A stretch of 64,000 nucleotides of DNA. It comes from Rhizophagus clarus. Its lineage: Eukaryota > Glomeromycota > Glomeromycetes > Glomerales > Glomeraceae. Made by a program: the position numbers and the translations under genes. The notes below the pieces were generated by a model. That model saw only the letters and a list, made by a program, of their open reading frames with translations, made no database searches and had not been told where the DNA came from. Where the stretch lies: NCBI GenBank assembly GCA_015698045.1, contig BLAL01000196.1, positions 1 to 64,000 of the forward strand. Direction: 5' to 3'. Positions 13,230-24,484 of the stretch are shown here, in pieces (position 1 is the stretch's first letter; every line of letters begins with the position of its first letter).

Positions 13230-14226
13230 TGTTTAGTGACGATGTTAATATATAGTAATTTGAACCGTTTTTTTATGCTTGTAAAGGAGATTTTTTTTCT
13301 TTTTGTAGACGGCCAATTTATCAGTTATTTGGACAGAACTTCTTTAACAGGAAAAAAAAAAAAATTTTTTCAATTAATTGACCATTACAAATTGTTCAGG
13401 TTTCCTTTTTTTTTAAACTAAATGTTCGTTTTTTCCCTTTTTTAGGCGATTTTTCGGTGATATCAACAAGTAAAAAAAAAAAAATAATAATTTTGTCTTT
13501 TTTTATATTTAACGGACATTATTAAACGTGTTCTCTTTTTTTAGACGGGTTTTTCAGGTATTGGGTGAGATAAGTAAAAATTTGTTTTTTTTTAGTTTTT
13601 TTATTTTAACGAACATTCATTTTTTTTTCCTTTTTTTAAATAATTTAATTCTTTGCTGAATTCTTTCTGTAGGTCGCAACTTCGGCACTTGGACTGAATT
13701 AGATTTCTTTTTTTATAGGCAATTCGGCTCCTTGATGGACTTAAGCTTTTTTTGTGGGTTTCCGCTTGGCTTCTTAGATAGGATTTGAATTTTTTTTGAA
13801 AGTATTTTAATACAACTTAGGCCCTTTCTTGGACTGGAATAGACTTTTTAAAGGACTTCTCACATCAGCTTCTTGGGCTTGAATGTTTGATCTCTTGAAT
13901 GTTTGATCTCTGCGTTTTATAGGAACTTGACTCTTGGATGTTGTAAGCGGAAGTGATTTGATTTCTTTAACTGGTGAAAGAAATGTTACTACATTTTGTT
14001 TCTTTGATTTTTAGGAAATCAGTCTCCTGGACAATAATCGAATAGGAGAGAGAATTATCTTATTTCTTTAAATTGATTAAAAAACATTACTAACATTTTT
14101 TTACTTTATTTTTAGAAATTTGGTCTCTTAGATGATTGACTTTTTGAATTCATGCTAAGTGTATTGCTACTATATATTTTTTGGAAATATTTATTACTAT
14201 TTCTACTTTTTTTAGATTAATTTTGG
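13230..14226 (+). repeat. Degenerate plus-strand array of acceptor/exon-like units
   Basis: T-runs ending in TAG or CAG recur every 60-120 bp, each followed by a short GC-richer block resembling its neighbours, for example acggccaatttatcag (13309), acgggtttttcaggtatt (13544), gtcgcaacttcggcac (13673), caattcggctccttgatg (13719) and gaaatcagtctcctggac (14015). Some blocks end in a GTAAAA-like donor. No reading frame runs through. It reads as an old, eroded relative of the microexon arrays in the CACTA-like elements. Confidence 0.4.
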
Positions 14227-14228
14227 GA

Positions 14229-16031
14229 GGACCCCCGAAATATATATAATAGTTAGAAAAAATAAGCAAACTAATCTCCCGACTTTATCATATAATTAAT
14301 TATTGGAGACTAATTTTTTTCATGATAAAGTAAAATAGTTTAAATAAAATTTTCGACATTGAAAAGAAATCCATAAGGATGAAAAGAATCCTTAGAGATA
14401 TTTATTTATTTTATTTATAATAGATTTAATTATTCATTTTTATCTATTAATTACGTGTTAACAGATGTATTTAATTTGTCTTATCTCATATATAATAATT
14501 ATTACATATTCAATTGGGAATAAATTAAAATTAATTGTTTTCGCTTTCCCAATTTACCCAGAAGTCCAAAACCTACAAAAGAAAGTAAAAAGAAACGTTA
14601 GTTAACGTTCTAATGAAATAGAAATAAAAAAAATCAAAATTTCGCAACAGACATTGCGAAGCCTACTATTCCACACCATTAAATCTTTTTCTTTACTGCG
14701 CAAAAATTTTCTCTTTATTTGTTCTTTCTCTTTTCTCAAAAATTACTTTTTCAAAATTATTAAATTATTTCTTCCCCCTTTCTCGTAATTACTCTCATCC
14801 ATCTCAAAAGCCCAAACCTAAAAAAAGAAAATAAAAAAGAACTTTAATTAAGGACCTCTACCCTTCGAAGTGGAGAGTCTTAGCCATGTTTCAAATTAAA
14901 TAAAAACAAAAAAAATATATATATATCAAATTGCGTTACCATTTCGGTATTTCAGTATTCTGAACCTGAATCTACAGAAAAAAATATAATAAGAAACGTA
15001 ATTATACGTTTCTCATTAAAAATATTGAAGGAAATCAAAGCTTCGTGAAACTTCAGTTCCCGCTCACACCTGAAAATCCAAACCTTAAAAAAAAGATTAA
15101 AGAAACATTAGTTGGCATTTCAAATTAAATAAAATAAAAAAAAAGTTAAGGTTTCGCAACACCATTGCGAAACTTACCATCTTCAACATTTCAGTGTCTT
15201 AAATCTAAAAAAAAAACACATAACAAGAAACATAAATATACGTTTATATATATATATATTATTAAAAAAAAGATTAAAGTTTTGCAACGAGTGTTGCAAA
15301 ACTTACCGTTTTCACTTTTCCATTAAATCTAAAGTCTGAAACTACAAAAAGAAAAAAAAGCAACATAAATTAATATTTCTAATTAAATAAAAATAAAAAA
15401 AGCAGTTTCGTGAAGCTTACCATATTTACTATATATATATTTCAACATTCCCGAAACTACAAAAAAAAAGAACATAATAATGAAACTGTTTCTATCCAAA
15501 AGTATAAAAAAATAATTGAAATTTAAAGTTTCGCAACACCTGCTGCAAAACTTACTATTCTAACTTGGTTGGTTGAACCTGAAATCTAAAAAAAAATCAA
15601 ATGTAGGTAGCCTTCTCAATTTCTTACAAGAATTGGAGTTTAAAGGCTTAAACTTTATTGAATTGTTCAGCAGTTGTTGGCTTAAATCTTTAATTTTTGG
15701 TTCTCTGTTTTTTTTTGTAAAAGCCTTTTAAAATAAAAAAATGTTCTGATTATCAAATTCAGATTTGATGTGTTACTGGCAATACACTAAATATCGAATT
15801 TACCTTCATATTTAAGTTGATGTTTTTATCATATCAAAATAAATATATATTAAAAATACGCAAACTAAAACCCTTACTTTTAAAAAAATCTATTAAAAAT
15901 ACGCAAATTGATAATCTGACTTCGGTTAAAAAATTCATGGATTGTACGCAAATCAAAATCTAACATCATAAAAAGTCTCTATGATGGTGACGCAATCCTG
16001 CACCCCACCTTTACATATATATTTCGGGGTC
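14229..16031. mobile_element. Possible TIR element enclosing a splice-unit array
   Basis: ggacccccgaaatatatat at 14229 and atatatatttcggggtcc at 16014-16031 are inverted repeats of about 18 bp with one length difference. They bracket the minus-strand array at 14.56-15.62 kb. On both outer sides lie pieces of the plus-strand array style (e.g. tatttcaggcctcttgg right of 16031), as if this element had landed inside an older array. No clear target duplication is visible, so the boundaries are tentative. Confidence 0.35.
14560..15625 (-). repeat. Minus-strand tandem array of microexon/mini-intron units with hairpins
   Basis: About eight units of 100-150 bp. On the minus strand each has a T-rich acceptor (ttttttttag or ttttgtag), a 25-40 nt exon-like block, a GTAAG or GTAAC donor, and directly after the donor a palindrome such as TTTCGCAA..TTGCGAAA. 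Further along come an 'acgtttctt' word and the next T-tract. Examples on the plus strand are ttgcgaaacttaccatc (15165) and gttgcaaaacttaccg (15291). Exon-like blocks resemble each other weakly (GTTTTGGACTTCTGG, ATTTAAGACACTG). No ORF spans the array. Confidence 0.55.
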
Positions 16032-17177
16032 CTATTTCAGGCCTCTTGGATTCTAAAAAGCTTGTATTTTTTATAGAAAATGGTCTTTAATGACGAAATT
16101 TTCATTAAATTTTAATAAAATTTTTTTTTTATTGAACACCTATTTGTATTTTAGTGAAATTGCTTTGCGAAATTAAATATGAATGTAATACAATAAAAGT
16201 CAAATATTTAATAAATATAGGTAGAACGGTGTACCAAATATCAAATCGACATTTTGAAATTTTTTTTTGATTATATTTATATCTATTCAATTGACATTAC
16301 AAAGTTTGGAAAAAATACCGAAATAATATTATTACGATATCTTTACGATATCATTATTATATTGAGTTAATATTGAAATGATATCATGTCGATATTATGT
16401 CAATTGTTTTAGCAATATTAAACCGATATCATAATGATATTTATTTGTTGTTTTAGTGATATCGACATATTATCGATTTAACATTTTAAAAAATAATATC
16501 GTTATGATATATTTCTGATACTGAATTGATATCATATCAATATCATATTTTTTCACTTTTTTTTAAAAAAAGTTATTGTTGATTTAATGATATCAAAGTG
16601 ATATCGATTTGACATTTTTTTAAATAAATATCTCTATGATAACTTTTTGATATATCAAATCAACATTGAAATGATATCGTCCTAATATTATAATGATATC
16701 ATCTGCAAAACGATATCACTACGGCATAGATTTAACATCAATATTATATCAATTCGGCATTGTTTAAAATTTTATGGTTTCTGCAAAGTTTAAAGTATAT
16801 TTTAAGATTATTTTAAGTGCATTTAAAATATATTATAAGTATATTGTAAATTAAAATTGATATTTATTTTAAGTTATTTTAATAATAATTTGAGTATATT
16901 TTAAGTACAATTACTTTTTGTAGGGATGTAGTTAACTCTAATGTGCAAATACAAAACTAATGAATTTGATAATACAATTTAATATTTTGATATTATTAAT
17001 ATCTTTTATAAAAGCATTCTGTATTTTTCATATATTGTATATTTAAAAAAAGTTATTTTTTTATTAAATAATTATAGGATCATTGATATATTAATCATCT
17101 TCATTTTACTGAAAAAAAAATTTATTATAAAAAATTTGTTATAAAAAAGATCATTTTTATATATGTTATTTTATAAT
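16032..17177. other. AT-rich spacer holding a GATATC repeat cluster
   Basis: Left of copy A of the CACTA-like element. Besides the cluster at 16240-16760 it has a TTTTAAG-rich stretch (16790-16915) ending in actttttgtagggatgtag. A related end, actttttgtagggatatag, occurs at 33943, so both are probably ends of the same repeat family. No gene seen. Confidence 0.45.
16240..16760. repeat. GATATC / ATATCGATTTGACATT dispersed repeat cluster
   Basis: Many GATATC and ATGATATC palindromic words occur, together with repeated variants of atatcgatttgacatttt (e.g. 16236, 16597, 16720). Density and palindromy resemble subterminal binding-site clusters of DNA transposons, but I cannot identify paired termini. 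Confidence 0.45.
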
Positions 17178-17405
17178 CACTGGTCAAAATCAATTCTATC
17201 GGGTACATATCGGGGACTTATATATCGGCGGCTAATCGGATAAATATCAGGTATTTTTACATATCAGGTACCCGATTTATTACACTTCAAAATATGCCTA
17301 ATTACCAAGACCCCGATATCTAAACTATTGGTCACCGATATGTTATTTAATATATATCGGGCACAGTTCTATCTTACACATATCGGGTACCCGATATGTG
17401 ATACA
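17178..17405. repeat. Subterminal palindromic repeats, left end of copy A
   Basis: Repeated ATATCGGGTA / TACCCGATAT words, several forming perfect palindromes (atatcgggtacccgatat near 17381). Such clusters near CACTA-type ends are known transposase-binding sites. That role here is inferred. Confidence 0.75.
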
Positions 17406-17673
17406 AATTTTAATACGTTAGATTTCATATTATATAACGTATTAAGAAATTTTTTAGAGTTTACTTTCTTTATAGATTTTTCTTTTTAGAAATTTTTAAT
17501 TCGTTTAATGTAGTTAAAAAATTTTTATTGTCTTATTTATTGAATGCATTATCAAGTTTATAAATTTTTTGTAAAGTGTTTAAAAGTATAATTATTATTG
17601 TTAATATTTTTATTTTATTACGTATTTTATTACAATAAATTAATAAAAAAGTTACAGTCATTTATAATACAAT

Positions 17674-17703
17674 TTTAAGAAAAGTTTGCTCAAACTTTTC
17701 TTA
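17674..17703. other. Perfect 14-bp hairpin inside copy A
   Basis: ttaagaaaagtttg and its inverse caaacttttcttaa are separated by two bases. The same hairpin is kept at 60547-60576 in copy B, next to the end of the microexon array. Function unknown. Confidence 0.7.
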
Positions 17704-17737
17704 ATCGTGATCACGTTAGGATCAAGAGGAACAAGGG

Positions 17738-18290
17738 AAACTGCAACCTAAAATAAATAAAAGAAACGTTTAAACTGTTTCTTTAATATTCAAAAAATAT
17801 CCCTCCCTCTCTCCTTACATTTCAAGTCCGGAGTCCAGCAATCTGAAAAAAATAAAGAAAGAAATGTTAGTAACGTTTCTTTAACATTAAAAAAAAATCA
17901 CCACCCTTTTCAACTTACATTCCCAAGTCCGGTTCGTCCAAGAAGGCCGGCAACCTAAAAAAATAAAGAAAGAAACATTAGTAACGTTTCTTTAATATTA
18001 AAAAAAAATCCCCCGCCCTTTCTAACTTACATTCCCAAGTCTGGTTCGTCCAAGAAGGCCGGCAACCTAAAAAAAATAAAGAAAGAAACGTTAGTAACGT
18101 TTCTTTAATATTAAAAAAAAATCACCACCCTTTCCAACTTACATTTCCCAAGTCCGGTTCGTCCAAGAAGGCTGGCAACCTAAAAAAAATAAAGAAAGAA
18201 ACGTTACTAACGTTTCTTTAATATTAAAAAAAAATTCCCCCCACCCCTTCCAACTTACATTCCAAGTCCGGGAGTCCAGCAACCTAAAAA
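17738..18290 (-). repeat. Microexon/mini-intron tandem array of copy A (5 units)
   Basis: Read on the minus strand, five 24-37 nt exon-like blocks (types GTTGCCGGCCTTCTTGGACG and GTTGCTGGACTCC) are each preceded by T-rich AG acceptors and followed by GTAAGTTGG or GTAAGGAG donors. The intervening ~80 nt contain AAAGAAACGTTACTAACG, which is half of a hairpin and includes a TACTAAC branch-site consensus. Copy B carries two more units of this kind. Confidence 0.75.
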
Positions 18291-18985
18291 AAAAATAAAA
18301 AAAAAATTATGGTTTAGAAAACCGTAAAAATAGATTGATCATGATAATCAATGATCGTCAAATTAAATTAAAATGCCGAAACTATTGCATGTAAATGCCA
18401 AAAGGTTTCGGCAGTTTAGCAAAAATGAGTTTGATCACGTATTTTGAAAATGTGAAAGATTATTTCAAGATTTTATATTGTAAATTGATAGATTAGTTCT
18501 CTCAATTTGATCTATGGAAAGTTTTTAGTAACATTTTGGAAGAATCAGCGGTATTAGATCTGTCACGCCTAAATGTACCTTTTTTAAAAATTTATTGGGG
18601 ACATTTCATCATTACAATATATTATATAATATATGACGACAGATTGTTTATTTAATTAATACTTTAATAAAAAAAAAAAATGAATGTTTATTGAATAAAA
18701 GCAATTTATTATAATAAGCTTTAATTACTCATAATTGAGGTCGAATTTTTTAATTTCAGTTGAATATAGGCCGATATTAAATCAAATTATAAAATAGTAA
18801 AAATATTAAAATAATAATTAGATGACTATATAAAATATATATATATTTAATAAAAAATAATAATAAAAATAAAAAATAATAATAATAAAAATAATAAAAA
18901 TATAAAAATATAAATAAAAAATAAAAATAAAAATAAAATATAAAAAATACAAAATAAAAAAAAAATAAAAATAAAAAAATATAAT

Positions 18986-19592
18986 TTACGGATTCCGAGA
19001 CCGCCGATGCGCAGTGTTTCTACGCCGCCTACGACTGTGGTGGTTCCCTAAGAAATATATATAAATTTAGAACTTAAATAACTTAAATATAAATTAAAAA
19101 AATTCTTAATAATTACCAGGTCTGTCCCAAAACCTTGTGCGGAACTGCCTATAATATCTTTCTTCTTCCCGGGACCACCTTTCATTTCACGTACCATTCC
19201 TCCATTCACAGAAATTTTAAAAATGTTAATACTATTAATTTTTTATTTTTTTTTATTTTTTTTGTATGATTTATTATTATTTTACTAATATTAAAATTCC
19301 TGACCAAGTTTCTCCACTTTCTTTCTACCTGTTGGCCAGTGAACCTCACGTGGAACCGTCTCCGAATTCTTCGAGCTAGGCTCTCCCAGAATTCGGAGCG
19401 GTCCCTCCCGGGTATGTCATGGTAGTAGTTGTTCCTTCTCCTTTACATTATTTATTTAATTTTTAGATCAGGAAACGTAAGAGAAAAAAAAACTAGAATA
19501 TGATCAAAGTTATTTATTAGTTTTCATTTAATTTTTTACCTCCTATATCTTATTAAATATTCAGTTATTGCATCAGTCCAATTTGCGGGCAT
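18986..19592 (-). pseudogene. Small Myb/MADF-like gene of copy A, interrupted
   Basis: Same four-exon layout as the gene at 58432-59038, starting MPANWTDAITEYLI at 19592. Against copy B, the third exon has a CGA to TGA change giving a stop after NFCEWRNGT, with further G-to-A changes close by. In the last exon a CCT to TCT change replaces Pro with Ser. All differences noted are transitions, several at CpG. The product would lack its C-terminal basic half. Confidence 0.7.
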
Positions 19593-20404
19593 TTTAAGAA
19601 AAAGAATATATAATAATAAAAAATAACGGCAACAAATTTTAAGAAAAAGAATATATAATAAAAATAACGATAACAAATTTATTGTAAGAAAAAAAAAGAT
19701 GAAACCTCTTTTTATAAACAATTTTTTATCACCTTGTATTATTATATTAATTACCCTTCAAGAACATTTACGAAAATTGTTCTAATTTCTCATGATTGTT
19801 ATGATCTGTCTTCTTTATATTAATTATAATACAGATACGGATCTACAATACAATCAATCACAATGAACAAGTTAAACTTGACCTAAACTCAATTGTTATG
19901 ATCGTGATTCCAAAATATCAAGATAAAGGTCTTTTTTTTAATTATATATCAAATTTAAAAAAGGTAAAATCTAATAATACAGATACGTAAATAAATAGTG
20001 TTTTTTATTTTGGTTTATAATAAGCTTTTGCCAATTATAGACTACAAATAAAACAATTACGGATCTACAATACATTACACAAAGATCTTGAGCGAACGAG
20101 TTAAACTCGAGTTGAACTCGAGTTCAACTCGAGTTCAAAGCGAACAATTTAAATTCCAAATAAAATATCCAAGATTAACAAAAAAGTTGGTAACGTTATA
20201 ATGAAATCGGTAGTAAAACTTAATTTAATCATCTTTAATTAGGTATAAAAATTCTGATAAATTTAATAAAATCAGTGATTTTTTAATAATTTTATCAACT
20301 CAAGTTGAGCACGAATAGTGAATAATCAAGTTTGTGCTGCTTCGCTAATATTGACTTGTGTATTCGATAGGTGACCGATTTTGTGGCTGATGTGGCTGAA
20401 TATA

Positions 20405-20830
20405 ATATTACCCAAATAACCAATAAAAATTGATAATTTTGTTGATCATGTGATTGCACGATCATGATTTAATTATTTATTTATCGTATTTTTTTTTTTT
20501 TTTTTTTCAAAAACTTTTTCTCTCTCTCTCAAATTTTTACTTTGTTGTTTTGTCTAAAAAATAAAGATAAAGGTATATTTTTTGTTGAAATTTCTTTTCC
20601 CATTATTATGTTATTTATAATATTACCCAAATAACCAATAAAAATTGATAATTTTGTTGATCATGTGATTGCACGATCACGATTTAATTATTTATTTATC
20701 GTTTTTTTTTTTTTCAAAACTTTTTTCTCTCTCTCTCAAATTTTTACTTTATTGTTTTTGTCTAAAAAATAAAGATAAAGGTATATTTTTTGTTGAAATT
20801 TCTTTTCCCATTATTATGTTATTCTTAACA
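20405..20830. repeat. ~208-bp direct duplication inside copy A
   Basis: A block starting attacccaaataaccaat and running through tcatgtgattgcacgatca, a T-run, ctctctctcaaatttttact and tttgttgaaatttctttt occurs twice head to tail. The same duplicated block is at about 57180-57600 in copy B, so it predates the copies. Short plus-strand frames here are low-complexity Phe/Leu-rich and not genes. Confidence 0.7.
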
Positions 20831-21540
20831 CTCTTATTAATATATTTTTCCAACGTATTTCTTCTCACTAACGTCCTAAACAATGTTCTACTATCGAGTT
20901 TTTTACTTTATTGGTTTTTCTAAAAAATAAATACAAAGGTACATTTTTTGTTGAAATTTCTTTTTCCATCCTGTTAACACTCTTATTAATATTTTTTTCT
21001 AATGTGTTTCCTCCTACTAACGTTCCTACTAACGTTCCTACTAACAATGTTCTACTGTTAAACATTTTTTATTCCTTACTTTTACTAACACTTCTACTAA
21101 CATTAACACTAACATTAATACTTATACTTTATATTTTTTTTTATTGACGTTCCTTTTCTACTTCTACTAACTTTCATACTAACATTAATACTATCACTTT
21201 CTAATGTAAAAATTTTTTTATTAACGTTCCTTTTCTTTTGCTAACACTTCTACTAATATTCATACTAACACTTTTATTACTAACATTTTACTTTCTTTCA
21301 AATTAAATAGATATAATGAAATGAAAACAAGCAAACAAGTGAACATTAATTGTAAATTTGTGTAAAGAGTAGTGAATTTTTTTATAATATTTTTTGTATA
21401 ATATTTTTTTTATTATCGATTGAAAATATAAATAAAACTTTCAGTAATTACAATTAAATGAATTAAATTACTTTTAAATTACAATTGTATTTAAATTATA
21501 AATCTACTACTATTAATGCCCCCATAAATGCTATACTTTT

Positions 21541-21919
21541 CGGCTATCCGATATGTGTGAAAATTATGAAATTATGCTTATATTTCAAATACAAATAGGA
21601 TACATATCGGGTATATATAGGATACTTATTAGCACTATCCGATAAGTGTATAATATCTGTCCGATATTTTTTTAAAATATATCGGGTACCCAATAAATCT
21701 ATGATATGTAACCGATATTTAACTACCCAATATGTATGAGAAATGTACCCGATATGTACGTTATATGTCACCGATTTTCTGCATCCGACGGGTACATATC
21801 GGGTACCCGATATGTGTAGTATTATTAAATAGCATACACATATTTCACACATATCGGGTACATATCAGGTACCCGATATGTACCCGATATGTACCCGATA
21901 GCATCGATTTTGACCAGTG
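21541..21919. repeat. Subterminal palindromic repeats, right end of copy A
   Basis: About 380 bp of ATATCGGGTA/TACCCGATAT words, ending in ccgatagcatcgattttg and the terminal CCAGTG. The 102-codon minus-strand frame at 21544-21852, identical to 56168-56476 on the plus strand, comes from this repeat and is not a gene. Compared with copy B there is one extra short repeat unit next to the end. Confidence 0.75.
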
Positions 21920-21947
21920 AATTTTACTTCATATAATGGTATACAGC

Positions 21948-23923
21948 TCCCTGGAGGACAAATATCGTTACTTCAAGTATTAGAAGATGCATATTTCCAC
22001 CATCTATTTTTTTTTAAGAAATACAGAATCTTATTTTTAGAACAAATCCTTTCTGATGATGGTCTCCTATTAAGTACTAACGAGATTAGAGACAAATTTA
22101 ATATACCAACCATTTTAGCGCTCAAATGGTATCGTAAAATAATTACAGCGTTGAATACAAACAAAGAATTATTATCATCCATTAATCGAATTTATAATAC
22201 TAATTACACCAATTGTCCGATCACAACTCAACAATTCTCCAGAGAATCCGAGGCGGACAGAATACGGAAAAACTACACTTCAAAACTAATCTTACTTAAC
22301 ACAGATAATTATCCTAACTATTATGTAGGCACCCCGAAGAAGAATGTAGATTTCGATACAAACTCCTTCACGCTAGAACACTATAAGATCGACTCAATAA
22401 GCAACAATAACAAATTAGAAATAAGTCGTTGTCAAGGATGCAATAATACAACTTCAACTTATACTCCTTTACGCCCTAGAAGGAATCAAGTACAAGAATC
22501 CTTTTGCAATATTAAATGTAATATCTCCAATACATCTATTTTATACACAGGTCAATGCACGACTGCAACAAGGGACAAACATCGCCTCATTCCGGTCGAT
22601 CTCAACTCACATTTACACCAAGTAATTAATTCAACATCATCCATAATTAATATACCGACAATCAGAAATACTAGCACCGGTAGTTTTAATCAATCACATA
22701 CGATAGATAAAAAATTGCTCCAACACTTCGAAGTTAATTCTAAATTGGAAGCATTACACATTATTCAACAACATCTTAAAGACGAAGACACTTTATCATT
22801 TTATACTGATGGCTCATTGATTAATGCTAATACACAAGCTGCTTCAATGATTGCTGGTTTCATACGCGTCTCTGATACAAATCTCATCACTCATTCGTTT
22901 ACAACTACAATAGAAAATTGGCCCTCATCTCTTAGAGCTGAACTTTTCGCCATCTTATTATCACTTATCGTATCACTATATGGATGTCGAGTAGACATTA
23001 ATACTGACAGCCAAAATTCGATCAACATTATCCAACGCATTTATAACAACCCTACCTTCTCAATTAGAGATTATTTTCGCCTTTCTAACAATAATATAGT
23101 TATTAACAATATTGTCTCAATGATTAAAGCCAAAAATTTAACACTTCGATTTAACAAAGTTAAAGCACACAACAACAATTATTTTAACGAGAGGATTGAT
23201 CAGGAATGCAAAATTGCACACTACGACTCAACTCCCGCCCTCGTTATTAAACAACACTATTTCGATAACATTCAATTCATACCACAATGGAGTTCTATAC
23301 CCATTGAACGAAAATTAAGGAAATTTGTTACGGATAGTTCCAATATTAAAAACTATTTGTCATTTTTACACCTACCACAGAACCACAAATATAAAGACGT
23401 TGTTGATTGGGATATCACATTGTGGATATTATGCAACAACGGCGAAAAAGCAGAGACCAATTTTGAACAACACCGTAAAATGATCTTTAAATACAAACTA
23501 TTATCAGAACAATTAGCTGTTCTAGAAAAAACTAAGCGTCAATACTATGATATATATCAAGACTCTGATTGTCCTTTATGTGTTGAAGAAAAAGAAACTT
23601 TTACTCACATTTGGTTATGTCCGTACCAAACAGAAGTCTTTAGTCAATTATATAACAATTTCAAAAATGCGTTAATTTTTGGAGTTCTTAATCTAACAAC
23701 TGACGTATCTGCTCAACAATTAAGTGATCAATTTGATCTCTTATTATATACAAAAAATTTCCACGCTAGCAGTATCACATTTATAGATATTATTAAAGGT
23801 TTTGTCCCTACAACCTTAATAGAATGGCTGCAGAAGTATACTACCGCTACCCAACGCCGCGATCTTTTAATCAAAGCTTTTGATAAATTATACGAAGATT
23901 CCCTGGAACTTTGGAAATCATGA
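21948..23923 (+). CDS. LINE ORF2 C-terminal fragment: RNase H domain and CCHC zinc finger
   Basis: This open frame of about 658 codons has no stop or shift and no natural Met at its start, so it is a 5'-truncated ORF2. It begins LPGGQISLLQVLED, probably the end of the RT thumb region. A possible Cys cluster (SRCQGCNN and CNIKC) follows. Then comes an RNase H domain with the expected acidic residues: D in FYTDGSL, E in SLRAELFA, D in INTDSQ and D in NERID, plus the KVKAH histidine. Near the end CPLCVEEKETFTHIWLCPY matches the zf-RVT-type zinc finger found downstream of RNase H in LINEs. The unbroken frame suggests a fairly recent insertion. The first codons of the continuous frame upstream derive from the target duplication and CACTA end. 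Confidence 0.85.
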
Positions 23924-24467
23924 TGTGAAGCAGTTGCTTCAATCGAACACATGTGTGGTATTACGCAATATATGAAACGTTCTATTTCATATAATACGAA
24001 ATATAAAGAACCTTTTACTTCTTATTATAATATTAATTCTTCTATTGATTTTTCTTCTCTTAATATAGAATACATAGAATATATAAATTTATTGATTAGA
24101 TTTAACGTAGCATATATAGATATATTTGCATTCGATACTCCATAATGCTTGGTTTTATTTCTCTCTAACGTTTATTACACTTTAGTTTACTTACTAGGTA
24201 TTTAGTTAAACATTCTTATTAATTTTTGGGGGGTTGTGGGATGGGTTGTTACAATTTTCTCCCTTAATAGAAAATTGGGATTAATATCCAGCAGGGTCTA
24301 CTTAATTCGTCAAGCGCTGGTATCATAGTTTAACTAATTCGGTTCTATAGTTGGTTATAAATTCATAATAAAAACTTTACCACTGACTCACTCCATTTGG
24401 AGTATTTAATGTAATCTCTTCGTATTTTATGTTAACTTGTCAATAAAAATAAAAAATAAAAATAAAA
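21948..24467 (+). mobile_element. 5'-truncated LINE (non-LTR retrotransposon)
   Basis: The insertion is flanked by a 17-bp target duplication, atataatggtatacagc, at 21931-21947 and 24468-24484. It ends in an (AAAAAT)n-type tail (24437-24467), as expected for target-primed reverse transcription. The body starts in the middle of ORF2 and so lacks the 5' UTR, ORF1 and most of the reverse transcriptase. The left target copy begins 12 bp from the end of CACTA-like copy A. The 3' UTR (ttgttacaattttctcccttaatag and following) is shared with the minus-strand LINE piece at 25379-26838. Confidence 0.88.
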
Positions 24468-24484
24468 ATATAATGGTATACAGC

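Larger units (their letters stand above)
17178..21919 (-). mobile_element. CACTA-like non-autonomous element, copy A
   Basis: Starts CACTGGTCAAAATC at 17178 and ends with the inverse at 21919. Flanking AAT at 17175-17177 and 21920-21922 is a 3-bp target duplication, as expected for CACTA/EnSpm-type elements. Subterminal palindromes with ATATCGGGTACC lie at both ends. Inside, on the minus strand, are a small Myb/MADF-like gene (18986-19592, interrupted) and a microexon/mini-intron array (17738-18290). There is also a large A/T-rich part with a duplicated ~208-bp block (20405-20830). No transposase is present, so movement would need one supplied in trans. It is 4742 bp and nearly identical to the inverted copy at 56112-61072. 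Compared with that copy it shows changes such as ATCGGG to ATCAGG at CpG sites. Confidence 0.88.

Noticed and set aside
20669-21147. Phe/Leu-rich frames in copy A (and mirror frames in copy B)
   Set aside because: Low-complexity T-rich and GTTAGTA repeat sequence within the element.
21544-21852. 102-codon minus-strand frame, identical to 56168-56476
   Set aside because: It lies entirely in the subterminal palindrome repeats of the CACTA-like element; the identity reflects the repeat copy, not protein constraint.
17178-21919. Interpretation of copies A and B as arms of one large composite transposon carrying the host genes
   Set aside because: Each copy has its own 3-bp duplication (AAT, ATC), so they are independent insertions.
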